In this document: piece by piece, positions 1 to 6,639 of the stretch
Layout of the letters: the number at the start of each line of letters is the position of its first letter
Position numbering within the stretch: the first letter of the stretch is position 1
DNA from: Clostridia bacterium
GTDB taxonomy: Bacteria; Bacillota; Clostridia; Oscillospirales; CAG-272
NCBI GenBank assembly: GCA_017452565.1
Contig: JAFTMF010000142.1
Location: forward strand, 1 to 8,899
Reading direction: 5' to 3'
Length of the DNA: 8,899 nucleotides
Translations under genes and position numbers: made by a program
Notes under the pieces: generated by a model
Seen by the model: the letters and a program-made list of their open reading frames with translations, nothing else
What the model was told of the DNA's origin: nothing
The model's database searches: none

Positions 1-1
1 A

Positions 2-391
2 ACGTTGGCCGGATGTAAAAAAACACCGGATACCACCAATCTGCCCGCACAGCAGACCACTACAACCAGCCAACCCGTTCAGCAGAACGTTCCCTATGCT
101 CCCAAGCCTGCAGATGGCGTACTATCCTGCAAGCGGGACGGAAAATCGGTAGCAGTAACCGTATCACTTCCCGATTGTGCTGGGGAAGAGGTGTCGCTGA
201 TTGCCATCAGCGATCCTGAGTATCAGCTGTCTTGGTGGGAGAATACCGACGCCTGCCTGTCCGATCTCGGTCAGATCAAGCTGGACGATAAAGGGCAGGG
301 AACACTGACACTTACGCTGAAGTCCGATAGCGATTCGGTGTATCTGCTCCTCACAGCATCGGGCTGTGCATATATTTCGGAGGTGAAGTAA
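2..391 (+). CDS. Lipoprotein, 5' end missing (C-terminal ~129 residues)
   Basis: The reading frame enters from the left edge and ends in TAA at 389-391. Its first visible residues are T-L-A-G-C, a textbook type II signal-peptidase lipobox, so the start codon and hydrophobic signal lie just upstream and this is nearly the whole mature protein. The TTG at position 5 is part of the lipobox, not a start. After the lipidated Cys comes a Thr/Gln/Pro-rich linker of about 35 residues (many T, Q and P), typical of cell-surface tethering, then a globular part of about 90 residues with alternating hydrophobic strands that looks all-beta. Four further cysteines (about residues 42, 58, 84 and 121 counting the lipobox Leu as 1) could form two disulfides. 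I do not recognise the family. The stop is 1 nt before the GH27 start, so the two are surely co-transcribed and probably translationally coupled. A role as substrate-binding or docking partner of the secreted glycosidase is inference only. Confidence 0.8.
   Translation, partial: TLAGCKKTPDTTNLPAQQTTTTSQPVQQNVPYAPKPADGVLSCKRDGKSVAVTVSLPDCAGEEVSLIAISDPEYQLSWWENTDACLSDLGQIKLDDKGQGTLTLTLKSDSDSVYLLLTASGCAYISEVK
379..386 (+). promoter_or_regulatory. Ribosome binding site of the GH27 gene
   Basis: GGAGGTGA, near-perfect complement to the 16S 3' end, sits 6 nt before the ATG at 393 and inside the last codons of the lipoprotein gene. It fixes the start of the glycosidase. Confidence 0.85.
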
Positions 392-392
392 T

Positions 393-3300
393 ATGAAACA
401 GAGTTTTAAAATCAGATTCAAAGTAATGCTCCGCCTTCTGGCGTGGACGCTGACGATGGGAATGGTGCTCCCGTTTATGCCGGTACTTCCCACCTTTGCG
501 CAAAATGCAAATTCTTCTCAGCCGGCACAAAAGGAAGAATCCCGGAAAACGCCGCTGATGGGCTGGGCATCCTGGAACGCCTACCGTACCAATATCACCG
601 AAGAATCGGTTCTCTCTCAGGCTCACAAGCTGGTAGAGCTGGGACTTGCCGATCTGGGCTATACCTACGTCAACGTAGACGACGGCTGGCAAAACGGCAG
701 AGGCGATGACGGGTTGGTAAACATCAATACCGACCGCTTCCCCTCGGGAATGGCAGATCTGGCCGACAAAGTCCACGCACTGGGCTTGAAGGTCGGCATC
801 TACACCGATGCAGGTGCATCCACCTGCGGTCGCGAGGGTGATAAAGAGTATAATAACTACAACGTCGGTCTGCTGGGCTATGAACGCGAGGATTTGTACC
901 GCTATCTGGTGGAATGGGAATACGATTTCATCAAGGTAGACTGGTGCGGCGGCCGTCTGTTGGGGCTGAATTTTAAGGATCGCTATCCTATGATCGGTGA
1001 GATCATCTCGGAAATCGAGGATACAACCGGCAAGGACAAGATCTACAACGTCTGCTGCTGGCAGTTCCCCGGTGAATGGGTAGTGGATTGCGCCGATTCC
1101 TGGCGTACCGGCGGCGACATTACCAATACCTTTGATTCGGTACTCTATCAGATCGACAGCATCAAATCGCTGGCAAAGTACAACGGACCCGGTCACGTCA
1201 ATGACCTGGATATGATGCAGGTCGGAAACGGAATGACCTATGAGGAGGACAAATCCCACTTCTCTATGTGGTGTATGATGTCCACCCCTCTGATGCTGGG
1301 TATGGATCTCAACTGCATTTCCGAAGAAACCCTTTCTATTATTTCCAATAAGGAACTGATCGCCATCAACCAAGACCCCGCCTGCATTCAGGCCACCGTT
1401 GCCAAGACTTACGGCTCGGTGGAGGCTTGGACCAAGGATCTGGGAGCTGCCGGATCGGGCAAAAAAGCCATCGCGCTCCTCAATCGGAGCAATTCTCCGG
1501 CGACAGTCAATGTCACCTTCGAAGAACTGGGTCTGGGCGACGTAACGGCAGTACGGGATCTGTGGGCACATCAGGATATCTCTACCGATGGCGTATACAA
1601 GGTTACCATTCCCGCACACGGCACGGTAGTGCTGACCGCAGAGGGTACTCCCTTGCAGGCGGCGGAAAAAGAAGATATTCTGATCCCCGACGGTTCGACT
1701 TTCGAAGCTTCTATGGAAGTAGAGCCCAAGCCCGGCGCCATCAATCTAACCAATCTGGGAACCCACGATTGGGTTCACTTTGCGTCCACTTCTGCCCAAA
1801 TGAAGAACGGTGCAGGCGAGATTTCGCTGACCTATGACGGTGCATACGTTTCCTATGACAATGCTGCCGCAACCTATCGCTGGGCAAACGGTGAAGGAGA
1901 TCGAAAGAGCGGAACCTCCACTGCAGGCATCGGCGTTGCCAACGAGGGTGCCTATATGGTGATTTCCACCCCCTGCGACCAAAACGTCAGAACGCTGAGC
2001 GTAGCGATCGGCTCTTATTCCGCCGATATGGAGGTTGAGTTTATCGTAGGCGGTAAGGTGGTAGACTCCGAGGTCATTCGAGGAGGCGGCAACCAAAAGG
2101 TGGATAAGCTGGTGACTATGACCTACTCCAGCGATATTCCTACTACTGCCCACCTGCGTTGGACGGTGATCCGCAAGCTTGGGGACGTGGATAGCGTCAA
2201 CGTGGAAGGCGTTGCGCTGTCGATGGAGGTCAAATCCAATGCCTTGTATGAACCTTCGCTGACCTATGGCGAAGATGGTGTTACCGCTTCGGTAGGACTT
2301 ACCTCGGTTAGCGAGCAGGCAAAACTCCATTGGGCGCTGAAGGACGAAAGCGGTGTGCTGTCTATGATTCATACCGATGCGCTTTCCACTTCCGACAGTT
2401 TACAGAAGAAGAAACTGGCGCTGGATCTTCCCATCGGTTTCCGTGGTACTCTCCAACTCTATCTGTGGGATGAAAACAATCTTCCTCTTGCCGCTATGCA
2501 GGAAATTTCCGTAAACGCGGCAGCCCTTTCCGGTTACAACATCGGCGCAATGACCGCCAAGCATCTCATCAAGGAAGGCGCAATTCTGCTGGACGTTCGC
2601 ACTCCCGCAGAGTTTGCGGCAGGTCACTTAGACGGTGCTGTCAATCTGGACTACACCAAGATCGCTGATGAAATCGGCAAATTGGCTGCCGACAAGAGTC
2701 AGCCCATCGTGGTCTACTGTTCTGCCGCTAAACGCTCTGCGCAGGCGCTGGATACGCTTCTCAGATTGGGTTATACCGAAGTATACAATTTGGGCAGTAT
2801 GGCAAACTATTCTGCTCAGCCTATGATCACCTTTACTACCGATACCTGCAGAGTCATCACCGCAGGCGAGGGAGTGAAGGTCAGCTTCACCGCAAGCTAC
2901 TACGACTCTCCCGAGGTTTACGTTTCTGCAGGAAAGGATTCCACGCTGGCGGATGCCGTACTGCTTTCGGAGTTCCAAGCGCCCGAGTCCACCCACTATT
3001 ATCTGACGCTGAAGGCTTATCTGGTGCAGGGCGGTGTATGCTACGCCGAGACAGAGAAGGAATTCATCTACTGGTCCGAGGATACGGTAGACGTCTTTGC
3101 CACCGATCTGCCTTGGAGTGAGGCCACCGTCGGCTGGGGAAGCATTCGCAAGAATCTGTCGGTAGACGGCAACCGTCTGACGCTGGCAGGCAAGACCTTT
3201 ACCCACGGCATCGGCACTCACGCTACTTCCGGCATCACGATGGAGATTCCGGAGGGGGCGAAGAAGTTCTTGGCAGTAGCAGGCTGTGATCTGGAAAAGA

Positions 3301-3521
3301 GCGGCGGTCAGACGATGATGTTCTTCGTCTATATCGACGGCAAAGAAGCAGACCACTCCTCGCTGATCAAGATCGGCCAGCACTACGTATTTGACGTAGA
3401 CATTCCCGAAGGTGCCAAGGAAATCCGTCTGTATGCCTACGAAGGCAGAGCCGACGGTAACACCAACGACCATGCCGACTGGACGGTAGCAGGATTTATC
3501 AACAATCCCACCAAGGGATAA
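393..3521 (+). CDS. Secreted GH27 glycosidase (alpha-galactosidase-like) with internal rhodanese domain and C-terminal NPCBM domain
   Basis: A 1042-residue exported protein. Residues 1-36 are a Sec signal peptide (K/R-rich start, hydrophobic core, likely cleavage after T-F-A36). Residues 52-325 are the GH27 (beta/alpha)8 barrel: PLMGWASWNAY at 54-64, VNVDDGWQ at 93-100 (galactose-binding Asp pair 96/97), nucleophile D183 in KVDWC, and acid/base D242 in SWRTGGDI. C145 and C185 match the conserved GH27 disulfide. The barrel is followed by the usual antiparallel C-terminal domain (about 330-415). Residues 427-612 form a beta-rich, possibly carbohydrate-binding region of unknown family. A further linker/beta region (about 615-710) precedes a rhodanese domain (713-806) with Cys776. 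A beta module (807-893) and an NPCBM domain (about 895-1037) close the protein. There is no membrane anchor or sortase signal. The usual GH27 reaction is retaining hydrolysis of alpha-galactosides, but the family also includes alpha-N-acetylgalactosaminidases and beta-L-arabinopyranosidases. The usual Cys-Glu-Trp-Gly specificity loop reads C-C-W-Q-F-P-G here (221-227), so the substrate is uncertain. The fold call is very secure; the exact substrate is not. Confidence 0.93.
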   Translation: MKQSFKIRFKVMLRLLAWTLTMGMVLPFMPVLPTFAQNANSSQPAQKEESRKTPLMGWASWNAYRTNITEESVLSQAHKLVELGLADLGYTYVNVDDGWQNGRGDDGLVNINTDRFPSGMADLADKVHALGLKVGIYTDAGASTCGREGDKEYNNYNVGLLGYEREDLYRYLVEWEYDFIKVDWCGGRLLGLNFKDRYPMIGEIISEIEDTTGKDKIYNVCCWQFPGEWVVDCADSWRTGGDITNTFDSVLYQIDSIKSLAKYNGPGHVNDLDMMQVGNGMTYEEDKSHFSMWCMMSTPLMLGMDLNCISEETLSIISNKELIAINQDPACIQATVAKTYGSVEAWTKDLGAAGSGKKAIALLNRSNSPATVNVTFEELGLGDVTAVRDLWAHQDISTDGVYKVTIPAHGTVVLTAEGTPLQAAEKEDILIPDGSTFEASMEVEPKPGAINLTNLGTHDWVHFASTSAQMKNGAGEISLTYDGAYVSYDNAAATYRWANGEGDRKSGTSTAGIGVANEGAYMVISTPCDQNVRTLSVAIGSYSADMEVEFIVGGKVVDSEVIRGGGNQKVDKLVTMTYSSDIPTTAHLRWTVIRKLGDVDSVNVEGVALSMEVKSNALYEPSLTYGEDGVTASVGLTSVSEQAKLHWALKDESGVLSMIHTDALSTSDSLQKKKLALDLPIGFRGTLQLYLWDENNLPLAAMQEISVNAAALSGYNIGAMTAKHLIKEGAILLDVRTPAEFAAGHLDGAVNLDYTKIADEIGKLAADKSQPIVVYCSAAKRSAQALDTLLRLGYTEVYNLGSMANYSAQPMITFTTDTCRVITAGEGVKVSFTASYYDSPEVYVSAGKDSTLADAVLLSEFQAPESTHYYLTLKAYLVQGGVCYAETEKEFIYWSEDTVDVFATDLPWSEATVGWGSIRKNLSVDGNRLTLAGKTFTHGIGTHATSGITMEIPEGAKKFLAVAGCDLEKSGGQTMMFFVYIDGKEADHSSLIKIGQHYVFDVDIPEGAKEIRLYAYEGRADGNTNDHADWTVAGFINNPTKG
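2529..2810 (+). other. Rhodanese domain embedded in the GH27 protein
   Basis: Residues 713-806 of the glycosidase contain the full single-domain rhodanese signature: the LLDVRTPAEF strand-helix (732-741), GHLDGAVNLDY (744-754), the active-site loop VVYCSAAKRSAQAL (773-786) with the persulfide-type Cys776 and Arg781, and the C-terminal LGYTEVYNLGS (792-802). The six-residue loop from the Cys matches sulfurtransferase-type rather than Cdc25-type rhodaneses. The domain is in frame with no stop or frameshift on either side, and its base composition looks like its flanks. Because the host protein is exported, this domain should sit outside the membrane. Confidence 0.9.
3075..3503 (+). other. NPCBM (novel putative carbohydrate-binding module) domain
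   Basis: Residues 895-1037 show the NPCBM pattern: a start with D-L-P-W and G-W-G (about 905-916), the hallmark THGIGTHA (937-944), a central V-A-G-x-D (962-966) and F-V-Y-I-D-G-K (978-984), then an I-P-E-G-A-K-E-I-R-L-Y (1004-1014) strand and a closing D-H-A-D-W (1026-1030). NPCBM domains end many Gram-positive glycosidases and are thought to bind galactose-type glycans, which fits the GH27 catalytic domain. Confidence 0.88.
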
Positions 3522-3534
3522 CAAACATCGTAGG

Positions 3535-3551
3535 GAGCGGAGTTTCTGCTC
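3535..3551 (+). other. Small hairpin between the GH27 and PHP genes
   Basis: GAGCGGA, loop GTT, TCTGCTC gives a 7-bp stem with one G-U pair just downstream of the glycosidase stop. No T-tract follows, so it is not a classical terminator. It could stabilise or process the mRNA between a highly expressed secreted enzyme and the downstream genes. The remaining 40 bp of this gap hold only an A-rich leader and the next ribosome binding site. Confidence 0.3.
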
Positions 3552-3577
3552 ACTAAGAAAGATATATTAATGAAAAT

Positions 3578-3584
3578 AGAGAGG
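3578..3584 (+). promoter_or_regulatory. Ribosome binding site of the PHP gene
   Basis: AGAGAGG lies 7 nt before the ATG at 3592. It is weaker than the site of the glycosidase gene but supports this start over the out-of-frame ATG at 3570. Confidence 0.55.
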
Positions 3585-3591
3585 CAAAGTT

Positions 3592-4965
3592 ATGAAGCCG
3601 GAATTGTATCAATATGATATTTACCCGATCGTCTTTCCCAAAGGTAAAACGGTAGATTTTACCGTAAAAACGCTGGGAACCCGAAAATCCTTCCAAGGAG
3701 ATTACGTCATTACCATTCACCGCATCGACAGCGGTGCGCCTCATCAATCCTTCAGCACTTGGAACAGCACGGAAATCAAAGTCACCACCGCCGAAAATGG
3801 CACGTTGCATTTCACCTATAGAGCAGAAGCGGAATGCGAGCATTATGTGCGCATTTTCAAGGACGGCAAACGGGAAGTGCAGCTGCCCATCTATGCGCTG
3901 GCTGCCGACCTTGCCTGTCGCTATCCCCTCCGCGGCGATCTGCATATGCACACCTATCGTTCCGACGGCGGCGAATCTCCTGCGGTAGTTTGCGCAAACT
4001 ATCGCAAAAAAGGCTACGATTTTATCGTCATCACCGACCACGAGCGCTACTATCCCTCGCTGGAAGCCATCGCCGCTTATGCCGGCGTGCAAACTGCATT
4101 GAACATCCTCCCCGGTGAGGAAGTGCACCTGCCCGGAACCGACGTGCACATCGTCAACGCAGGCGGACTCTTCTCGGTGAACGGACTTTTAACCGTCAAG
4201 GCAAACTACAAAGAAACCGACGGCGCTCTCAGCCAAAGACGGCTGGACGATTCGATCACTCCTCCCGAGATTCTTCCCATCGAGCAGTACAACGCCGAGA
4301 TCGACGCCATCGAAGCACAGCTGAAGAGCGGTGATGCTCCCATCCCTGCAAACGTCAACAGCCGCTGGTATGCAGTCTGCTTGTGGGGATTCGACAAAAT
4401 CCGCCAAGCCGATGGCCTTGGCATTTTCGCTCATCCCTATTGGATTTCCGATTTGTGGCAGATTCCCGAGCCCTTCACTCGCTATATGATGGAGCAGCAT
4501 CCCTTCGATGCTTTCGAGGTGCTGGGTGGTGAGAGCTACTATCAGCAAAACGGTTTCCAAACCGCCCTGTATTACGATGAATACCGACAGGGAAGAGTCC
4601 ATCCCATCGTTGGCTCCACCGACAGCCACAATTCCACCGAGCACAATCGCAACAGCGACATCTGCTCCACCATCGTCTTTGCGCCCAACAATGAGCGCAA
4701 AGCCATCTTGAACGCCATCAAAGACCACTATTCTGTTGCGGTGGACACCATCTCCAAGGAATACCGCTTGGTAGGCGAATTCCGTCTGCAAAAATACGGC
4801 GCTTTTCTCATGGAAAACTATTTCCCCATCCACGACCGCCAAGCGGCAATGGACGGAGAATTGCTGTATCAGTACGTCAACGGCAATGCAACCAAAGAAG
4901 AAGTAGAGCTGATCTCTGCCCGTGCAGAGCGGCTGATGAAGAAGTATATTCAGATTGATCAATAA
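3592..4965 (+). CDS. PHP-domain metallohydrolase (CehA/McbA-like)
   Basis: A 457-residue protein. Residues 1-105 form a beta-rich N-terminal domain without recognisable family. The PHP (polymerase and histidinol phosphatase) metal-binding core follows: GDLHMHTYRSDG (115-126; H118, H120), VITDHERYY (146-154; D149, H150), PGEEVH (174-179; E176/E177), DVH (184-186; H186), FAHPYW (279-284; H281) and GSTDSHN (341-347; D344, H346). All ligand positions expected for a two- or three-metal PHP site are present, so it should be active. Family members hydrolyse phosphoesters, or esters and carbamates in the CehA/McbA branch; the substrate here cannot be read from sequence. There is no signal peptide or membrane segment, so it is predicted cytosolic. 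It sits 70 nt after the GH27 gene without a terminator and 10 nt before the dehydratase, so it probably belongs to the same transcript. A role in processing a phosphorylated or esterified glycan fragment is inference. Confidence 0.85.
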   Translation: MKPELYQYDIYPIVFPKGKTVDFTVKTLGTRKSFQGDYVITIHRIDSGAPHQSFSTWNSTEIKVTTAENGTLHFTYRAEAECEHYVRIFKDGKREVQLPIYALAADLACRYPLRGDLHMHTYRSDGGESPAVVCANYRKKGYDFIVITDHERYYPSLEAIAAYAGVQTALNILPGEEVHLPGTDVHIVNAGGLFSVNGLLTVKANYKETDGALSQRRLDDSITPPEILPIEQYNAEIDAIEAQLKSGDAPIPANVNSRWYAVCLWGFDKIRQADGLGIFAHPYWISDLWQIPEPFTRYMMEQHPFDAFEVLGGESYYQQNGFQTALYYDEYRQGRVHPIVGSTDSHNSTEHNRNSDICSTIVFAPNNERKAILNAIKDHYSVAVDTISKEYRLVGEFRLQKYGAFLMENYFPIHDRQAAMDGELLYQYVNGNATKEEVELISARAERLMKKYIQIDQ

Positions 4966-4975
4966 CGGAGAGACT

Positions 4976-5956
4976 ATGACCATTCTCATCACCGGCGGCG
5001 CCGGATTTATCGGAAGTAATTTCATATTCTATCTGCTGGAGCACCATCCCGAGGATCGGATCGTCTGCCTGGATAAGCTCACCTATGCAGGCAATCTCGC
5101 CACTCTTGCGCCGATTCTAAACGATCCGAGATTTCGCTTCGTGCAAGGGGATATTTGCGACTCCGCCGTTGTAGAGCAGATATTTACCGTAGAAAAGCCG
5201 CACATTGTAGTGAATTTCGCTGCAGAAAGCCACGTGGATCGCTCTATTGCCGATCCGCAGGTCTTCCTGCAAACCAATATCCTCGGCACTGCTACTTTGC
5301 TGGAATCCTGCCGCAAATACGGGGTGGAGCGCTTCCATCAGATCTCCACCGACGAGGTGTACGGTGATCTGCCTCTGGATCGCCTCGATTTGCAGTTTAC
5401 CGAGGCATCGCCGCTCTGCCCGCACAGTCCTTATTCCTCCTCCAAAGCGGCAGCAGACCTGCTGACACTGTCCTATCACCGCACCTACGGTCTGCCGGTT
5501 ACGATCAGCCGCTGTTCCAACAATTACGGCCCCTATCAGTATCCCGAAAAGCTGATTCCCCTGATGTTCACCCGTGCGGTAAGCGATCAGCCCTTGCCCA
5601 TTTACGGCAACGGTCTGAACGTCCGTGATTGGATCTACGTGGAGGATCATTGCAGCGCGGTAGACCTCATCCTCCGCAAAGGAAAGGTCGGAGAGGTATA
5701 CAATATCGGTGGCAACTGCGAGATCAGCAATCTTGTGCTGGTGAAGCGACTGCTTCATAGCCTCGGCAAGAGCGAAGATCTCATCACCTACGTTGCCGAC
5801 CGCAAGGGACACGATCTGCGCTATGCTATCTGCTCCGACAAACTGCAAACTGAGCTGGGCTGGCACCCGCAAACCGATTTTGCAGATGGACTTCGCCAAA
5901 CCATCAGATGGTATCAAGACCATCCTGATTGGTGGTGTCCGCTACTGAATTCATAA
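4976..5956 (+). CDS. rfbB: dTDP-glucose 4,6-dehydratase
   Basis: A 326-residue extended short-chain dehydrogenase. It converts dTDP-glucose to dTDP-4-keto-6-deoxyglucose, the second step to dTDP-L-rhamnose and other deoxysugars, with bound NAD in the cytosol. Seen: the NAD-binding GGAGFIG (7-13); LDKLTYAGN (32-40), characteristic of this enzyme among the SDR sugar dehydratases; GDI (58-60); AAESHVDRS (82-90); the catalytic STDEVYG (124-130; T125, D126, E127); YSSSK (153-157; Tyr and Lys of the YxxxK motif); SNNYGPYQ (181-188); and NVRDWIYVEDH (215-225). The length is normal for the family. I chose ATG 4976, preceded by GGAGAG at 4967-4972, over an in-frame TTG at 4955 that overlaps the PHP gene and lacks a good site. 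No rfbA, rfbC or rfbD partner is in view and the unit ends here, so the rest of the pathway must be elsewhere, or this copy serves a dedicated sugar. A closely related nucleotide-sugar dehydratase specificity cannot be ruled out. Confidence 0.93.
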   Translation: MTILITGGAGFIGSNFIFYLLEHHPEDRIVCLDKLTYAGNLATLAPILNDPRFRFVQGDICDSAVVEQIFTVEKPHIVVNFAAESHVDRSIADPQVFLQTNILGTATLLESCRKYGVERFHQISTDEVYGDLPLDRLDLQFTEASPLCPHSPYSSSKAAADLLTLSYHRTYGLPVTISRCSNNYGPYQYPEKLIPLMFTRAVSDQPLPIYGNGLNVRDWIYVEDHCSAVDLILRKGKVGEVYNIGGNCEISNLVLVKRLLHSLGKSEDLITYVADRKGHDLRYAICSDKLQTELGWHPQTDFADGLRQTIRWYQDHPDWWCPLLNS

Positions 5957-5961
5957 CCGCA

Positions 5962-5996
5962 AAAAATCCGAGTCACCTTTGTGATTCGGATTTTTG
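5962..5996 (+). terminator. Rho-independent terminator ending the glycosidase-PHP-rfbB unit
   Basis: A 15-bp stem (5962-5976 with 5981-5995, one G-U pair) closes on a 4-nt loop CTTT. The descending arm ends in TTTTT, and a further AT-rich stretch with TTTTT follows at 6003-6007. It begins 5 nt after the rfbB stop and separates that unit from the sigma factor module. Confidence 0.9.
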
Positions 5997-6015
5997 TAAA
6001 AATTTTTCCATTCCT

Positions 6016-6047
6016 TGTAACCTTTGGGTACGAAATCTTGTGTATTA
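6016..6047 (+). promoter_or_regulatory. Candidate ECF-type (autoregulatory) promoter of the sigma factor operon
   Basis: A -35-like TGTAACCTTT at 6016-6025 is followed after 15 nt by TGTATTA at 6041-6047, about 38 nt before the GTG start. The AAC-containing -35 box and the spacing resemble promoters recognised by ECF sigma factors, which often transcribe their own gene. There is no convincing housekeeping TTGACA/TATAAT pair in the 128-nt gap between the rfbB stop and this gene. The -10 half is less diagnostic than the usual CGTC form. This is inference from position and pattern. Confidence 0.45.
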
Positions 6048-6071
6048 GGGTGAAAGGCCTTGAAACACCAT

Positions 6072-6080
6072 AGGAGGTGA
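6072..6080 (+). promoter_or_regulatory. Ribosome binding site that selects the GTG start of the sigma factor
   Basis: AGGAGGTGA is a near-consensus site 4 nt upstream of GTG 6085. The next in-frame ATG (6097) is 16 nt away, too far, so GTG is the preferred start. Confidence 0.8.
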
Positions 6081-6084
6081 TATC

Positions 6085-6639
6085 GTGGAAGACAAAATGA
6101 TCGTAGATCTCTATTGGGAGCGCTCCGAAGCTGCGATCGTGGAGACAGAGAAAAAATACGGCAAGTATTGCCACACCATAGCGTATCGGATTCTTCACAA
6201 TGAAGAAGATGCTAAGGAGTGTGTCAACGATACCTATTCTGCCGCATGGGATGCCATGCCGCCCCATAAGCCCGGCCGTCTCTCTACCTTACTTGGCAAG
6301 CTTACCCGTAACATTGCGCTTAATCGCTATCTCCACGATCACGCAGAGAAGCGATACGCCCCCACCGAGCTCATCCTCCACGAGGTGGAGGAGATCCTGC
6401 CCGATCCCGTATCGGAGGATACCGCCGACGAGATTGCGCTGAAGGATGCCATCAACGGATTTTTGGCATCACTTCCTCAGCAGACACGAATCATTTTCGT
6501 CCGCCGGTATTGGTATCTTAGCAGTGTGAAGGAAATCGCGCGGGATTTAGGCGTGAAGGAGAGCAGTGTAAAGGTCATCCTCCACCGCACCAGAAACCAA
6601 TTTAAAGAGTACCTTGAGAAAGAAGGAATCAATGTATGA
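6085..6639 (+). CDS. ECF-family RNA polymerase sigma factor
   Basis: A 184-residue sigma-70 family protein with only regions 2 and 4, as in ECF sigma factors. Region 2 spans about residues 22-90: the core-binding and -10-recognition helices include HNEEDAKECVNDTYSAAW (38-55) and a basic KLTRNIALNRYLHD stretch (72-85). An acidic linker (about 99-117) leads to region 4 (about 120-178), with SLPQQTRIIFVRRYW (129-143) and the helix-turn-helix SVKEIARDLGVKESSVKVILHRTR (147-170), which reads the -35 element. The acidic linker is typical and may help keep the protein inactive until released. The stop overlaps the next start (ATGA), so the two products are made in a coupled ratio, the classic layout of a sigma factor with its membrane-bound regulator. 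A candidate promoter upstream suggests autoregulation. The regulon and signal are unknown. Confidence 0.93.
   Translation: MEDKMIVDLYWERSEAAIVETEKKYGKYCHTIAYRILHNEEDAKECVNDTYSAAWDAMPPHKPGRLSTLLGKLTRNIALNRYLHDHAEKRYAPTELILHEVEEILPDPVSEDTADEIALKDAINGFLASLPQQTRIIFVRRYWYLSSVKEIARDLGVKESSVKVILHRTRNQFKEYLEKEGINV

Noticed and set aside
351..1619. A 422-codon open frame on the minus strand opposite the GH27 catalytic domain
   Set aside because: It is antisense to unmistakable GH27 motifs, has no recognisable domain, and its composition is what the complement of the + strand gene would give.
2529..2810. Rhodanese region as a separate gene or an insertion from a misassembly
   Set aside because: The frame is continuous through both borders, there is no internal ribosome binding site with a start, and the base composition matches the flanks.
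2628..3524. A 298-codon minus-strand frame opposite the rhodanese and NPCBM regions
   Set aside because: Antisense shadow of well-supported domains, with no family resemblance of its own.
3570..3617. A 15-codon frame starting at ATG 3570, overlapping the PHP start
   Set aside because: It is out of frame with the PHP gene, lacks a ribosome binding site and has no leader-peptide signature.
4955..4975. TTG at 4955 as start of the dehydratase
   Set aside because: It would overlap the PHP gene and add residues before the canonical Rossmann strand. ATG 4976 follows GGAGAG and gives the normal family N-terminus.
4189..5923. Long minus-strand frames opposite the PHP and rfbB genes
   Set aside because: Both + strand proteins carry complete catalytic motifs. 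The opposite frames show no motifs and overlap the genes almost fully.
5896..5938. Imperfect inverted repeat near the end of rfbB
   Set aside because: It falls in codons for the conserved C-terminal R-W-Y...D-W-W segment, so protein constraint explains it. A much better terminator follows at 5962.
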